Shown piece by piece: positions 6,985 to 14,231 of a DNA stretch of 32,612 bases. The position numbers and the translations under genes are program-made. The stretch covers positions 75,966 to 108,577 of the forward strand of contig JAHFML010000001.1 in the NCBI GenBank assembly GCA_023269085.1, given 5' to 3'. The notes under the pieces were generated by a model. That model was not told where the DNA came from, did not search any database, and saw only the letters and a program-made list of their open reading frames with translations. Positions within the stretch are counted from its first letter, which is position 1, and every line of letters starts with the position of its first letter. The DNA comes from a bacterium (GTDB taxonomy: Bacteria > Patescibacteriota > Minisyncoccia > Phycocordibacterales > Phycocordibacteraceae).

Positions 6985-8292
6985 TTAGTACGACTTCAGG
7001 TGCCGCGCTTTGTCGTGGGTGCGGATTTTCTCGAGCGCCTTCGCCTCGATCTGGCGGATGCGTTCGCGCGTGACGCCGAACTCCTTCCCCACTTCTTCGA
7101 GCGTATGGTAGACGCCGTCCATGAGGCCGTGGCGCATTTCGAGAATCTTGCGTTCCTTCGGCGAGAGGTCGTTCAGAATCTCGCGCACTTGCTCTGAGAG
7201 GATGCGCTCCGAAGATTCCTGTACCGGCGAGGGGATGCGGTCATCGGGGATGAAGTCGCCCAGCGTCGACTTCTCGTCATCATCCGAGCCAATCGGATTC
7301 TCAAGCGAGAGCGTGTCCTGATTGATCTTCTCGATCTGATAGATCTTCTCCGGCTCGACGCCCATCTCTATCGCTATCTCCTCTGCCTGCGGGTCGCGGC
7401 CGAGTGCTTGCGCGAGACGGCGGCTGACCTGCTTATATTTGGCAATCGTCTCGACCATGTGGACAGGGATGCGGATAGTACGCGACTGGTCGGCGAGCGC
7501 GCGTGTAATCGCCTGGCGGATCCACCACGTCGCGTAGGTCGAAAACTTGTAGCCCTTCTTCCAATCGAACTTGTCGACGGCGCGGAAGAGGCCAAGGTTC
7601 CCCTCTTGGATAAGGTCGAGGAGGGTGAGGTCGGGTGAGCGGCCGACATACTTCTTGGCAATAGAGACGACGAGACGCAGGTTGCTCCGCGCGAGGATGT
7701 TGCGCGCTTCGGCATCGTTCTTCTCGATGCGCTTCGCGAGCTCGCGCTCCTCGGCGGCGGTGAGGAGCGGGTATTGCCCGATCTCGCGCAAATAAATCTG
7801 TATCGAATCATAGCTCGTCGAGTGGCGATCCTTGATGTTGCGCGTCGCGAGATACTCGTCGGCGGCGTCCTCAAGCATACCGCCTTCGAGCACGTCGACA
7901 CCGGCCGTCGCGAAGCGCTCGTAGAGCGACTCGAGGAAGCTGACGTCATCTTCGACATGCGGGAACGACTTCAAGATCTCGTTGTAGGTGACATAGCCGC
8001 GCTCCTTACCCTTCTCGATGAGCTGTTCGGCAGTGAGGGTCTTCTGCTCGAGCGCCTTCGCCTTCGCGCCCTTCGCCGCGACGCGCACGACCTGCTTCTT
8101 GGAGTGGAGCTTCAGAGGCGCTTTCTTCGGCGCGACTTTCTTGAGTATCTTCTTGACTGCCTTCTTCGGAGCAACTTTCTTAGGTGCAGACTTCTTGACC
8201 GCCTTCTTCGGGGCGGATTTCTTCACGACTTTCTTTGCTTGCCCCGAGCTTGGTCGAGTGGCCTGCTTTTTCTTGGTGACAGGTTTCGTCAT
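6985..8292 (-). CDS. rpoD: Primary RNA polymerase sigma factor RpoD (sigma-70)
   Basis: The housekeeping sigma factor, 435 residues. Residues about 1-80 are a low-complexity Lys/Ala/Pro/Val tail ([16 protein letters not shown]), followed by a region-1.1-like segment starting [20 protein letters not shown]. Region 1.2 begins [18 protein letters not shown]. Region 2 contains [20 protein letters not shown] and [18 protein letters not shown], which cover -10 recognition and melting. Region 3 follows, with IPVHMVE. Region 4 has [15 protein letters not shown] and [18 protein letters not shown] for -35 recognition. The gene lies 29 nt downstream of dnaG on the same strand, the ancestral dnaG-rpoD order. 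A TATTTT box 7 nt before the ATG may give it a separate leaderless transcript. Confidence 0.97.
   Translation of the reverse strand: MTKPVTKKKQATRPSSGQAKKVVKKSAPKKAVKKSAPKKVAPKKAVKKILKKVAPKKAPLKLHSKKQVVRVAAKGAKAKALEQKTLTAEQLIEKGKERGYVTYNEILKSFPHVEDDVSFLESLYERFATAGVDVLEGGMLEDAADEYLATRNIKDRHSTSYDSIQIYLREIGQYPLLTAAEERELAKRIEKNDAEARNILARSNLRLVVSIAKKYVGRSPDLTLLDLIQEGNLGLFRAVDKFDWKKGYKFSTYATWWIRQAITRALADQSRTIRIPVHMVETIAKYKQVSRRLAQALGRDPQAEEIAIEMGVEPEKIYQIEKINQDTLSLENPIGSDDDEKSTLGDFIPDDRIPSPVQESSERILSEQVREILNDLSPKERKILEMRHGLMDGVYHTLEEVGKEFGVTRERIRQIEAKALEKIRTHDKARHLKSY
8239..8262. repeat. Palindrome-like segment in the rpoD N-terminal tail
   Basis: An imperfect inverted repeat with GCCCCGAGC and GTCGAGTGGC halves encodes TRPSSGQA in the basic tail of RpoD. 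It resembles CGACAAGCTC-type dispersed palindromic repeats common in many bacterial genomes, but only one copy is seen here, so the assignment is weak. Confidence 0.3.
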
Positions 8293-8321
8293 AGGTATGA
8301 AAATAAAATAAAAAAGTTGGG

Positions 8322-10061
8322 TTAGCCGAGCTTCGCGAGGCGACGTGAGAGATCGGCGCAGACTGCCTGTGCATGAGCAATCGCCGAAGCGTTTCCTCCT
8401 GCCTCGGCTCGGCGCAGATCCGTCACTGCTCCTTGATACGCCTCGCGGATGACCGCTGATTCAAAGGCGCGAAGAAGCTCGTCAGCAGCATCCTCGAGCG
8501 GTGCCTCGCCAAACGCCTGTTCGACTTCAAACACGGCAGATTCTGGCGGAACCTCTTCGGGGAGCGCGACGACTTCAGTAATTCGACAATACTCTGATTT
8601 CACCCGTTTGGCAAGAGACGTATCGGGATAGGCGTGGAGAACGGCGAGGAGCTGCTCGGCGCGCGCGTCGCTCACTGACCGAGCCGGCACTGTCTTCAAG
8701 GTCGAACCTTGAATATTCGAATTCAAGGTTCGACCTTGCGTCTGCTCTCTAGATTCCCTCGGCACCCGCTTGAGCGACTCGCGCACTGCCTCGCCCGAGA
8801 GCCCGAGCGCGCGTGCCGCGATTTGGACGAAGTGCTCGCGCTCCATCGGGCTCGGCGTCGCGATGATGAGCGGGAGGACGATCGCCTCAGCCTTCCGCAC
8901 GAGCCGGTGCGGGTCGTGCTCGCTCCGCGAGAGTTCGTCGAGGAAAAATTCGACGATCGGCTTCGCGCTCGCGACGCGCTTCGAGAATTCTTTTGCGCCG
9001 TCGTCACTGCTCGTGACTAGATCGGCCGGGTCCATCCCTTCTGGCAGTGACACTGCCTTGACCCTAATGCCTTGCCCGAGAGCGAGTGCGGCACTTCGCG
9101 CGGTCGCCTTCAACCCCGCTGGATCAGCGTCGAGCATCAGCATGAGATTCTCGCTGTAACGCTTCATGAGCGCCCCGTGTCGCTCGGTGAACGCCGTACC
9201 CGAGAGCGCGACGGCATTCGTGAAGCCGGCCTGATGTGCCATGAGCACGTCGAGCTGACCCTCGACAAGGAGCGTGAAGCCGCGCACCCGTATCGCGTCT
9301 TTTGCCTTATCAAGCCCAAATAAGATTTCAGATTTGTGATAGAGCTCGGTCTCGGGGCTGTTCAGATACTTCGCTTGCTCGTCGGGAGACAAGGCGCGAC
9401 CCGTGAAGGCGACTGCGTGACCGGCGACGTCGCGTATCGGGAACATCAGCCGATTGCGGAAGCGATCATAATAGGTGCCCGGCTTGCTGTCGGCCTCCTT
9501 CACTAATCCCGCGGCGAGGAGTTCGGGGATGGTGAAGCCCTGTGCGGTGAAGGCTTCAAGCAAAGCGCGCCACGCGTCGGGCGCGTAGCCGAGGCTCCAT
9601 GCCTTTATCGATTCCTCCGTGAGCCCTCGCTTCTTCGCGTACGCATACGCACCTTCTCCCATGTGGGGTTTCGTAAACCCCACATGCAATTGCTCGGCGT
9701 ACCACTCAAGGGCGCGCGCCATGAGCTCGCGCAAGCGATCCTTCTTCGACGCGTCTTCCCTATTCCCGCTTCCCGAATATTCTATGACCACGCCGGCTTT
9801 GTCTGCGAGAATCTTTAGGGCACCTTTGAAGTCGACGCCCTCTATCTTCTCAATGAAGGCGAAGCCGTCGCCGCCCTCGCCACAGCCGAAGCAGTGCCAG
9901 CTCCCGCGCTCGGGGCTGACATGGAAGCTCCCGGTCTTCTCTTTATGGAATGGGCAGAGGCCGACCATCGACCTCCCTGCCCGATGTAGCTTCACATAGG
10001 GACTTACGATGTCCATAATTGAGAGCCGCTCTTTAATCTGTGCCACCGTGTCCTGCGCCAT
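8322..10061 (-). CDS. dnaG: DNA primase DnaG
   Basis: DnaG makes the RNA primers for replication; 579 residues. The N-terminal zinc-binding domain shows [16 protein letters not shown] and HCFGCG (about 36-60). The catalytic core has the TOPRIM motifs [12 protein letters not shown] and MLDADPAG. The C-terminal ~150 residues are a helical region expected to contact the replicative helicase. Two palindromic DNA elements lie in frame: one encodes HVGFTKPHM (residues 126-134, just before the YAKKRGL segment), and one encodes the stretch around [10 protein letters not shown] (about 442-455) in the linker before the C-terminal domain. Both sit between conserved blocks. The start is supported by a TTGTCA-N17-TAGGAT promoter ending 8 nt upstream. 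Confidence 0.96.
   Translation of the reverse strand: MAQDTVAQIKERLSIMDIVSPYVKLHRAGRSMVGLCPFHKEKTGSFHVSPERGSWHCFGCGEGGDGFAFIEKIEGVDFKGALKILADKAGVVIEYSGSGNREDASKKDRLRELMARALEWYAEQLHVGFTKPHMGEGAYAYAKKRGLTEESIKAWSLGYAPDAWRALLEAFTAQGFTIPELLAAGLVKEADSKPGTYYDRFRNRLMFPIRDVAGHAVAFTGRALSPDEQAKYLNSPETELYHKSEILFGLDKAKDAIRVRGFTLLVEGQLDVLMAHQAGFTNAVALSGTAFTERHGALMKRYSENLMLMLDADPAGLKATARSAALALGQGIRVKAVSLPEGMDPADLVTSSDDGAKEFSKRVASAKPIVEFFLDELSRSEHDPHRLVRKAEAIVLPLIIATPSPMEREHFVQIAARALGLSGEAVRESLKRVPRESREQTQGRTLNSNIQGSTLKTVPARSVSDARAEQLLAVLHAYPDTSLAKRVKSEYCRITEVVALPEEVPPESAVFEVEQAFGEAPLEDAADELLRAFESAVIREAYQGAVTDLRRAEAGGNASAIAHAQAVCADLSRRLAKLG
8697..8738. repeat. Palindromic element, AAGGTCGAACCTT family, in dnaG
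   Basis: A perfect inverted repeat with 18-bp arms (CAAGGTCGAACCTTGAAT and complement) around a 6-nt centre. Each arm holds the 13-bp palindrome AAGGTCGAACCTT. The same core is present twice in dnaE and, with one base changed, beside the rpoC stop. It encodes 14 residues of the DnaG linker without breaking the frame. Confidence 0.85.
9660..9686. repeat. Palindromic element encoding VGFTKPHM, copy in dnaG
   Basis: A perfect 12-3-12 palindrome with arm CATGTGGGGTTT. It encodes HVGFTKPHM in DnaG. A second copy with 10-bp perfect arms lies in rnhB in the same reading frame and gives the same octapeptide. Confidence 0.88.
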
Positions 10062-10069
10062 GTCTCCTT

Positions 10070-10098
10070 ATCCTACCTCGCGCGCGAGCACTTGACAA
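10070..10098 (-). promoter_or_regulatory. dnaG promoter
   Basis: On the minus strand TTGTCA (10098-10093), a 17-nt spacer and TAGGAT (10075-10070) end 8 nt before the dnaG ATG. AAGGAG lies inside the 8-nt gap but is too close to the ATG for a normal Shine-Dalgarno interaction. Confidence 0.6.
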
Positions 10099-10120
10099 TG
10101 TGTGTACGTTATGCTAACCT
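10092..10120 (+). promoter_or_regulatory. Promoter of the 48-aa gene, sharing its -35 with dnaG
   Basis: TTGACA (10092-10097) is a perfect -35 box; 17 nt downstream is TAACCT (10115-10120), and TATGCT overlaps it. The -35 overlaps the dnaG -35 on the other strand, because TTGACAA reads TTGTCAA in reverse. The leader to the ATG would be about 60 nt. Confidence 0.5.
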
Positions 10121-10187
10121 GTTTTACAGGTAGTACTGGTGCGGCTCGTTCGTCGAACCGCAATTCAAAACTTTACTGGAGAACGAA

Positions 10188-10334
10188 ATGAAATTTTCGC
10201 AGTATTTAGCTTGTATTCTTATCGCGATTCTTGGCGCCGGCCTGCTGAGCGACTATGTCCATTCGCTTGGCATAGCCTTCTGTATGTGGTCCATAATTTC
10301 GGCCATATACTTCTCCACACAGAAGAACGACTGA
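10188..10334 (+). CDS. Small hydrophobic membrane peptide, 48 aa, unknown
   Basis: This gene is not in the ORF track; the listed ORF at 10139 is a different frame. From ATG 10188 the product starts MKFSQYLACILIAILGAGLL and ends YFSTQKND. It has two hydrophobic stretches, about residues 5-20 and 27-43, separated by SDYVHS, so a two-span hairpin in the membrane is likely. GGAG (10178-10181) gives a Shine-Dalgarno sequence with 6-nt spacing. A promoter upstream and two hairpin terminators downstream make it a separate unit. No family is recognised. It lies divergently from dnaG and convergently to rpoC. Confidence 0.7.
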   Translation: MKFSQYLACILIAILGAGLLSDYVHSLGIAFCMWSIISAIYFSTQKND

Positions 10335-10340
10335 CCACTC

Positions 10341-10370
10341 CGGCGCGGATTAGGAATCCGCGCCGTTATC
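10341..10370 (+). terminator. Intrinsic terminator of the 48-aa gene
   Basis: An 11-bp perfect stem (CGGCGCGGATT, loop AGG) is followed by TTATCATTT. It begins 6 nt after the stop codon. Confidence 0.75.
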
Positions 10371-10377
10371 ATTTCTG

Positions 10378-10400
10378 GTATCGAAGTCTGACTTCGATAC
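10378..10400. repeat. Perfect palindrome, GTATCGAAGTC family, copy 1
   Basis: Arms GTATCGAAGTC (11 bp) around a single T. A second copy with one mismatch lies between rpoB and trmD at 17590-17612. Neither copy has a T-run that would make it a terminator. Confidence 0.8.
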
Positions 10401-10405
10401 TTTAC

Positions 10406-10442
10406 AAAAGCACGGCCGCCAGGGGTGGGCGGCCGTGCTTTT
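10406..10442. terminator. Bidirectional intrinsic terminator between the 48-aa gene and rpoC
   Basis: A 15-bp stem (AAAAGCACGGCCGCC and complement) with a 7-nt loop, flanked by AAAA and TTTT, so it can work in both directions. It lies 31 nt beyond the rpoC stop and is probably the rpoBC terminator. Confidence 0.85.
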
Positions 10443-10447
10443 GCGTC

Positions 10448-10472
10448 TTGAGTAAGGTCGGACCTTACTCAA
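10448..10472. repeat. Perfect palindrome, AAGGTCGRACCTT family, beside the rpoC stop
   Basis: Arms TTGAGTAAGGTC (12 bp) around one G, touching the rpoC stop codon. The arm is nearly the same as the one inside dnaE (TTGAGTAAGGTCGAACCTT). Confidence 0.85.
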
Positions 10473-13400
10473 CTAGAGCGCACCGGCGCGGGAGACATAG
10501 GTCGAGCGCTCGACCGGGGCCGGCTCGGGGCGCTCGGCTTGAAGCTTCGCGATCGAAGCGTGCTTTTTACTTCCCGCGAAGCCCGTGCCCGAGGGGATGA
10601 GGCGGCCGAGGATGACGTTCTCCTTCAAGCCACGCAAGCGGTCGAGCGAGCCGCGCAGTGACGCGTTGATGAGTATCTTCGTCGTCTGCTCGAAGGACGC
10701 GGCGGAGAGGAAGGAGCGGCGCGAGAGCGCACTCTCCTTGATCCCGAGCACGATCTCCTTCGCCTTCGGCGCGATCTTGTTCTCATCTTCAGCATCCTTC
10801 AGCGCCTTCGCGAATTCCCAATCCTCGACGATATCGCCGACCGAGTAGTCGGTGTCGCCCGACTCGGTAATCTTCACGCGAGAGAACATCTGCTTCACCA
10901 CCACCTCGAGGTGCTTGTGCGAGACCGGTGCACCCTGAAGCTCATAAATCTTCGAGGCTTCGGTGATGATGTACTCCTGCGTAATCGCGCGGCCGGCATA
11001 GTCGAAGAGCTCGTCGAGATCGGCCGAGCCGTCGGTGAGGATCTGGCCCTTCACGACCGTCGCTCCCTCCTTCACCAAGGGCACGCGCGGATACGGCGCG
11101 AGGTATTCGTAGGCAGAGCCGTCCTTCTTCCCCTGCCCCGCTTGTGGCGCGACGACGATAACCTTCTCGCGACCAGCCTCTTTCACCTCCATCACGATGC
11201 CGTCTGACTTGCTCACAACCGCCGGATTCTTCGGACTGCGCTTCTCGAAGACTTCTTCGACGCGCGGGAGACCGCTCGTGATGTCGCCGCCGACCGACGC
11301 AACGCCGCCCGCGTGGAAGGTGCGCATCGTGAGCTGGGTACCCGGTTCGCCGATAGCCTGCGCCGCGACCGTGCCGACTGCTTCGCCCAAGTCGACGAGC
11401 TCTTGCGTCGTCAGGTCCATGCCGTAGCAAGTCTGACAGACGCCATAGCGCGTCTCGCAGGACATCGCCGATCGTGCGTCGACCGAGGTGACCGAGGTTG
11501 CCGCCGCAAGCGCTTCGGCATCAAGGATAGAGAGATAGTGCCCTTTCTTGAAAAGCAGTGTGCCGTCCGCATCGAGGACGTCCTCGGAGAGCGTGCGGCC
11601 GCGAAGCGCTTCGGCATAGTCAACATGAATACCCGAGGCGCTCACGCGATTAATCTTCACGCCGCGCTTCGTGCCACAGTCGTGCTCGGTGACAATCGAG
11701 TCCTGCGCGACGTCGAAGAGACGACGCGTGAGGTAGCCAGCCTTCGCCGTACCGAGCGCGGTATCGGTGAGGCCCTTGCGCGCGCCGTGCGTCGACATGA
11801 AGTATTCGATCGGGTTTAACCCATCGATGAAGGAGGAGGTAATCGGCACCTCCATCGTCTCGCCAGAGGTGTTCTGGATGAGGCCCTTCATGCCGGCCAT
11901 TTGGTTTATCTGACCCAGCGAGCCGCGAGCACCGGAAGTAACCATGTCCGACACTGACCCCATCGGATCGAGCTCCGCGCCGACGAGCGTCTCGATCTCT
12001 TGCTTCGCGCCCTGCCAATATTCAATCGCCATGCGGCGTTTCTCCTCGGCAGAGATGAGGCCGTTCTGGTAATCCTCTTCAATCTTCATAATCTTCTCTG
12101 CCGTCTCATCAACAACTTTCTGTTTCCCTTGCGGAACCTTCACGTCACCAATCGCCCACGTGACGCCCGACTTGGTCGCGTATTCGAAGCCGAAGCGCTT
12201 CACCTTGTTCACGATTGCAGGGACCGCGTCGATGCCGTAGCGACTGATGCAATCGGTCACGATGCGAGCAAGGACCTTCTTAGTGATAGTGTCGTTCACG
12301 AACGGATAGTCTGCGGGAAGCACGGTGTTGAAGAGGAGGCGACCAACCGTCGTCTCGAAAGGAGTCTCGCCGAAGGCGGCATACTTCACCTTGCCCGCGA
12401 CGGGCATCACCTTGATCTTGGCGCGCATGTCGATCGCGTCATACTCGGACGCGAGAATCGCGGAGTTCGGCGACGAGAGATATTCGCCCTCGCCCTTCGC
12501 ACCGTCAACGGCCTTGGTGAGCCAATAGACGCCGAGCACGATGTCGAGCGGCTTGCCGATAAGCACGATCATGTCACCCGAACCAGGCTTCAAGATGTTC
12601 TTGTTCGCGCTCATGATGTTCGCGGCTTCCCACTGCGCCTCTTCAGAGAGCGGCACGTGGACGGCCATCTGATCGCCGTCGAAGTCTGCGTTGAAGGCGT
12701 TACAAACGAGCGGATGGAGCTGGATAGCGTCACCCTCGATGAGCTGCGGACGGAAGGCCTGGATGCCTTGGCGGTGCAGGGTCGGCGCGCGGTTGAGGAG
12801 CACGTACTTGCCAGCAATCGCCTCTTCAAGAATTTCCCACACCTCGGACACGCCGTCTTCTATTAGGCGGCCCGCACCGCGAATGTTGAAAGCGAGTTCG
12901 CGCTCAAGGAGCCCCGCGATGACGAAGGGACGGAAGAGCTCGAGCGCCATGTGCTTCGGGAGACCGCATTCGTCGAGCTCGAGATTCGGGCCGACGACGA
13001 TAACCGAGCGACCCGAGTAGTCGACGCGCTTGCCGAGCAAGTTCTGACGGAAGTAGCCCTGCTTGCCCTTCAGATAATCAGCGAGACTCTTGAGCGGACG
13101 GCGCTGGGCGGCGGTGAGCGCACCGGCCGAGGCGCTGCTCTTCCGGATCGAATTATCGAGGAGCGCGTCAACCGCCTCTTGCAAGATGCGCTTCTCGTTG
13201 CGCAAGATGACCTCCGGCGCGTGGATGTCGATGAGCTTCTTCAAGCGATTGTTGCGATTGATGACGCGGCGATAGAGATCGTTCACGTCGCTGGTCGCGT
13301 GGCGGCCGCCCTCGAGCGCGACCATCGGGCGAAGCGCCGGCGGGATGACCGGGATGCGCGTGAGGAAGAACCACTCGGGCCGCACGCCGCTTGCGATGAG

Positions 13401-14189
13401 CCCTGCGATGAGCGAGAGACGCTTCGCAAGCTTCTCGCGCTCTGCGGCACCCGCCTTCTCATAACGCGCTTGAAGCGTCGCTTCGAGCGCCCTCAAATCA
13501 AGTTTGGTGAAAATGTCATAGATGGCTTCGGCGCCGATACGAGCCTCGAAGAGGCCGCCGTACTTGACCGAGAAGCGGTGGTACTCGAGCTCATCGAGCA
13601 CCTTGCCGACGACCACACCCTCGATCTCGTTCTTCGCGAGCGTCATCTTCTCCTTCAGCGTGTCGCGCTCCTTATCATTCTCGAGCGACTTGTACTTCGA
13701 CTTATATTCGCTGTCGAGCTCGTTCAAGAGACGCTTCTTCTCGTCTTCTGCGATCCGAGTGACGATGTAGCCCGCGAAGTAGACGACCTTCTCAATATCG
13801 GTCGCCGAGGCGCCGAGCAAGAGTGCCATGCGGCTTGGCACCGAGCGGAGGAACCAGATATGCGCGACCGGCGTGCAGAGCTCGATGTGGCCCATGCGCT
13901 CACGGCGGACGATCGAGCGCGTGATCTCGACACCGCACTTGTCGCAGACGATGCCCTTGTAGCGGATGCCCTTGTACTTGCCGCAGTAGCACTCGTAGTC
14001 CTTCTCGGGACCGAAGATTTTCTCATCGAAGAGGCCGTGCTTCTCAGAACGCTGGGTGCGGTAGTTGATAGTCTCGGGCTTCGTCACTTCTCCTTGCGAC
14101 CAAGCGAGAATCTTCTCGGGCGAAGCGAGCGTAAGGCGCAGACCATTCCAGGTGTCGCGGGAAGGAAGTTTTCGGGGGGTGAATGCCAT
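10473..14189 (-). CDS. rpoC: DNA-directed RNA polymerase subunit beta'
   Basis: The largest RNA polymerase subunit, 1238 residues, which holds the catalytic magnesium. The N-terminal zinc ribbon is CYCGKYKGIRYKGIVCDKC. The active-site loop NADFDGDQMAVHVPL lies near residue 500. The bridge helix and trigger-loop region include MTSGARGS and MGARKGLTDTAL-like sequence (STHGARKGLTDTALGTA). The second zinc site is built from HDCGT and CETRYGVCQTCYG. The C-terminal RPSGTGF-type segment reads LIPSGTGFAG. The length is close to that of Gram-positive beta' and lacks the large proteobacterial insertion. It follows rpoB after 42 nt. The stop is next to a palindromic repeat and then a bidirectional terminator. 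Confidence 0.98.
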   Translation of the reverse strand: MAFTPRKLPSRDTWNGLRLTLASPEKILAWSQGEVTKPETINYRTQRSEKHGLFDEKIFGPEKDYECYCGKYKGIRYKGIVCDKCGVEITRSIVRRERMGHIELCTPVAHIWFLRSVPSRMALLLGASATDIEKVVYFAGYIVTRIAEDEKKRLLNELDSEYKSKYKSLENDKERDTLKEKMTLAKNEIEGVVVGKVLDELEYHRFSVKYGGLFEARIGAEAIYDIFTKLDLRALEATLQARYEKAGAAEREKLAKRLSLIAGLIASGVRPEWFFLTRIPVIPPALRPMVALEGGRHATSDVNDLYRRVINRNNRLKKLIDIHAPEVILRNEKRILQEAVDALLDNSIRKSSASAGALTAAQRRPLKSLADYLKGKQGYFRQNLLGKRVDYSGRSVIVVGPNLELDECGLPKHMALELFRPFVIAGLLERELAFNIRGAGRLIEDGVSEVWEILEEAIAGKYVLLNRAPTLHRQGIQAFRPQLIEGDAIQLHPLVCNAFNADFDGDQMAVHVPLSEEAQWEAANIMSANKNILKPGSGDMIVLIGKPLDIVLGVYWLTKAVDGAKGEGEYLSSPNSAILASEYDAIDMRAKIKVMPVAGKVKYAAFGETPFETTVGRLLFNTVLPADYPFVNDTITKKVLARIVTDCISRYGIDAVPAIVNKVKRFGFEYATKSGVTWAIGDVKVPQGKQKVVDETAEKIMKIEEDYQNGLISAEEKRRMAIEYWQGAKQEIETLVGAELDPMGSVSDMVTSGARGSLGQINQMAGMKGLIQNTSGETMEVPITSSFIDGLNPIEYFMSTHGARKGLTDTALGTAKAGYLTRRLFDVAQDSIVTEHDCGTKRGVKINRVSASGIHVDYAEALRGRTLSEDVLDADGTLLFKKGHYLSILDAEALAAATSVTSVDARSAMSCETRYGVCQTCYGMDLTTQELVDLGEAVGTVAAQAIGEPGTQLTMRTFHAGGVASVGGDITSGLPRVEEVFEKRSPKNPAVVSKSDGIVMEVKEAGREKVIVVAPQAGQGKKDGSAYEYLAPYPRVPLVKEGATVVKGQILTDGSADLDELFDYAGRAITQEYIITEASKIYELQGAPVSHKHLEVVVKQMFSRVKITESGDTDYSVGDIVEDWEFAKALKDAEDENKIAPKAKEIVLGIKESALSRRSFLSAASFEQTTKILINASLRGSLDRLRGLKENVILGRLIPSGTGFAGSKKHASIAKLQAERPEPAPVERSTYVSRAGAL

Positions 14190-14210
14190 ATAAATTAGGA
14201 ATTAGATAGT

Positions 14211-14228
14211 TAGGCGCTAGGCTCTAGC
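14211..14228. repeat. TAGGCGCTAGGC repeat in the rpoB-rpoC gap
   Basis: TAGGCGCTAGGCTCTAGC fills much of the 42-nt space between rpoB and rpoC. Its first 12 bases also occur in the rpmF-nusB gap (25349-25373), where the unit is tandemly repeated. Confidence 0.55.
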
Positions 14229-14231
14229 AAG

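Noticed and set aside
6964-10016. The 15-mer ATCGTAAGTCCCTAT occurs after the 61-aa gene and in the dnaG N-terminal codons
   Set aside because: In a 32-kb window about one 15-base match is expected by chance on both strands, and no palindromic or regulatory structure is shared.
10341-10442. Hairpin cluster as a tRNA or small RNA gene
   Set aside because: No cloverleaf, T-loop or anticodon arrangement can be formed. Terminator and palindrome structures explain it.
10139-10600. 153-aa open frame on the plus strand
   Set aside because: It runs through terminator hairpins, palindromes and into rpoC. The frame starting at ATG 10188 with an SD sequence (48 aa) explains the region better.
12951-14198. 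415-aa open frame on the plus strand opposite rpoC
   Set aside because: It is a shadow of rpoC, with composition typical of reverse-complement GC-rich codons (runs of E, R, L, D, A). The rpoC frame has full family motifs.
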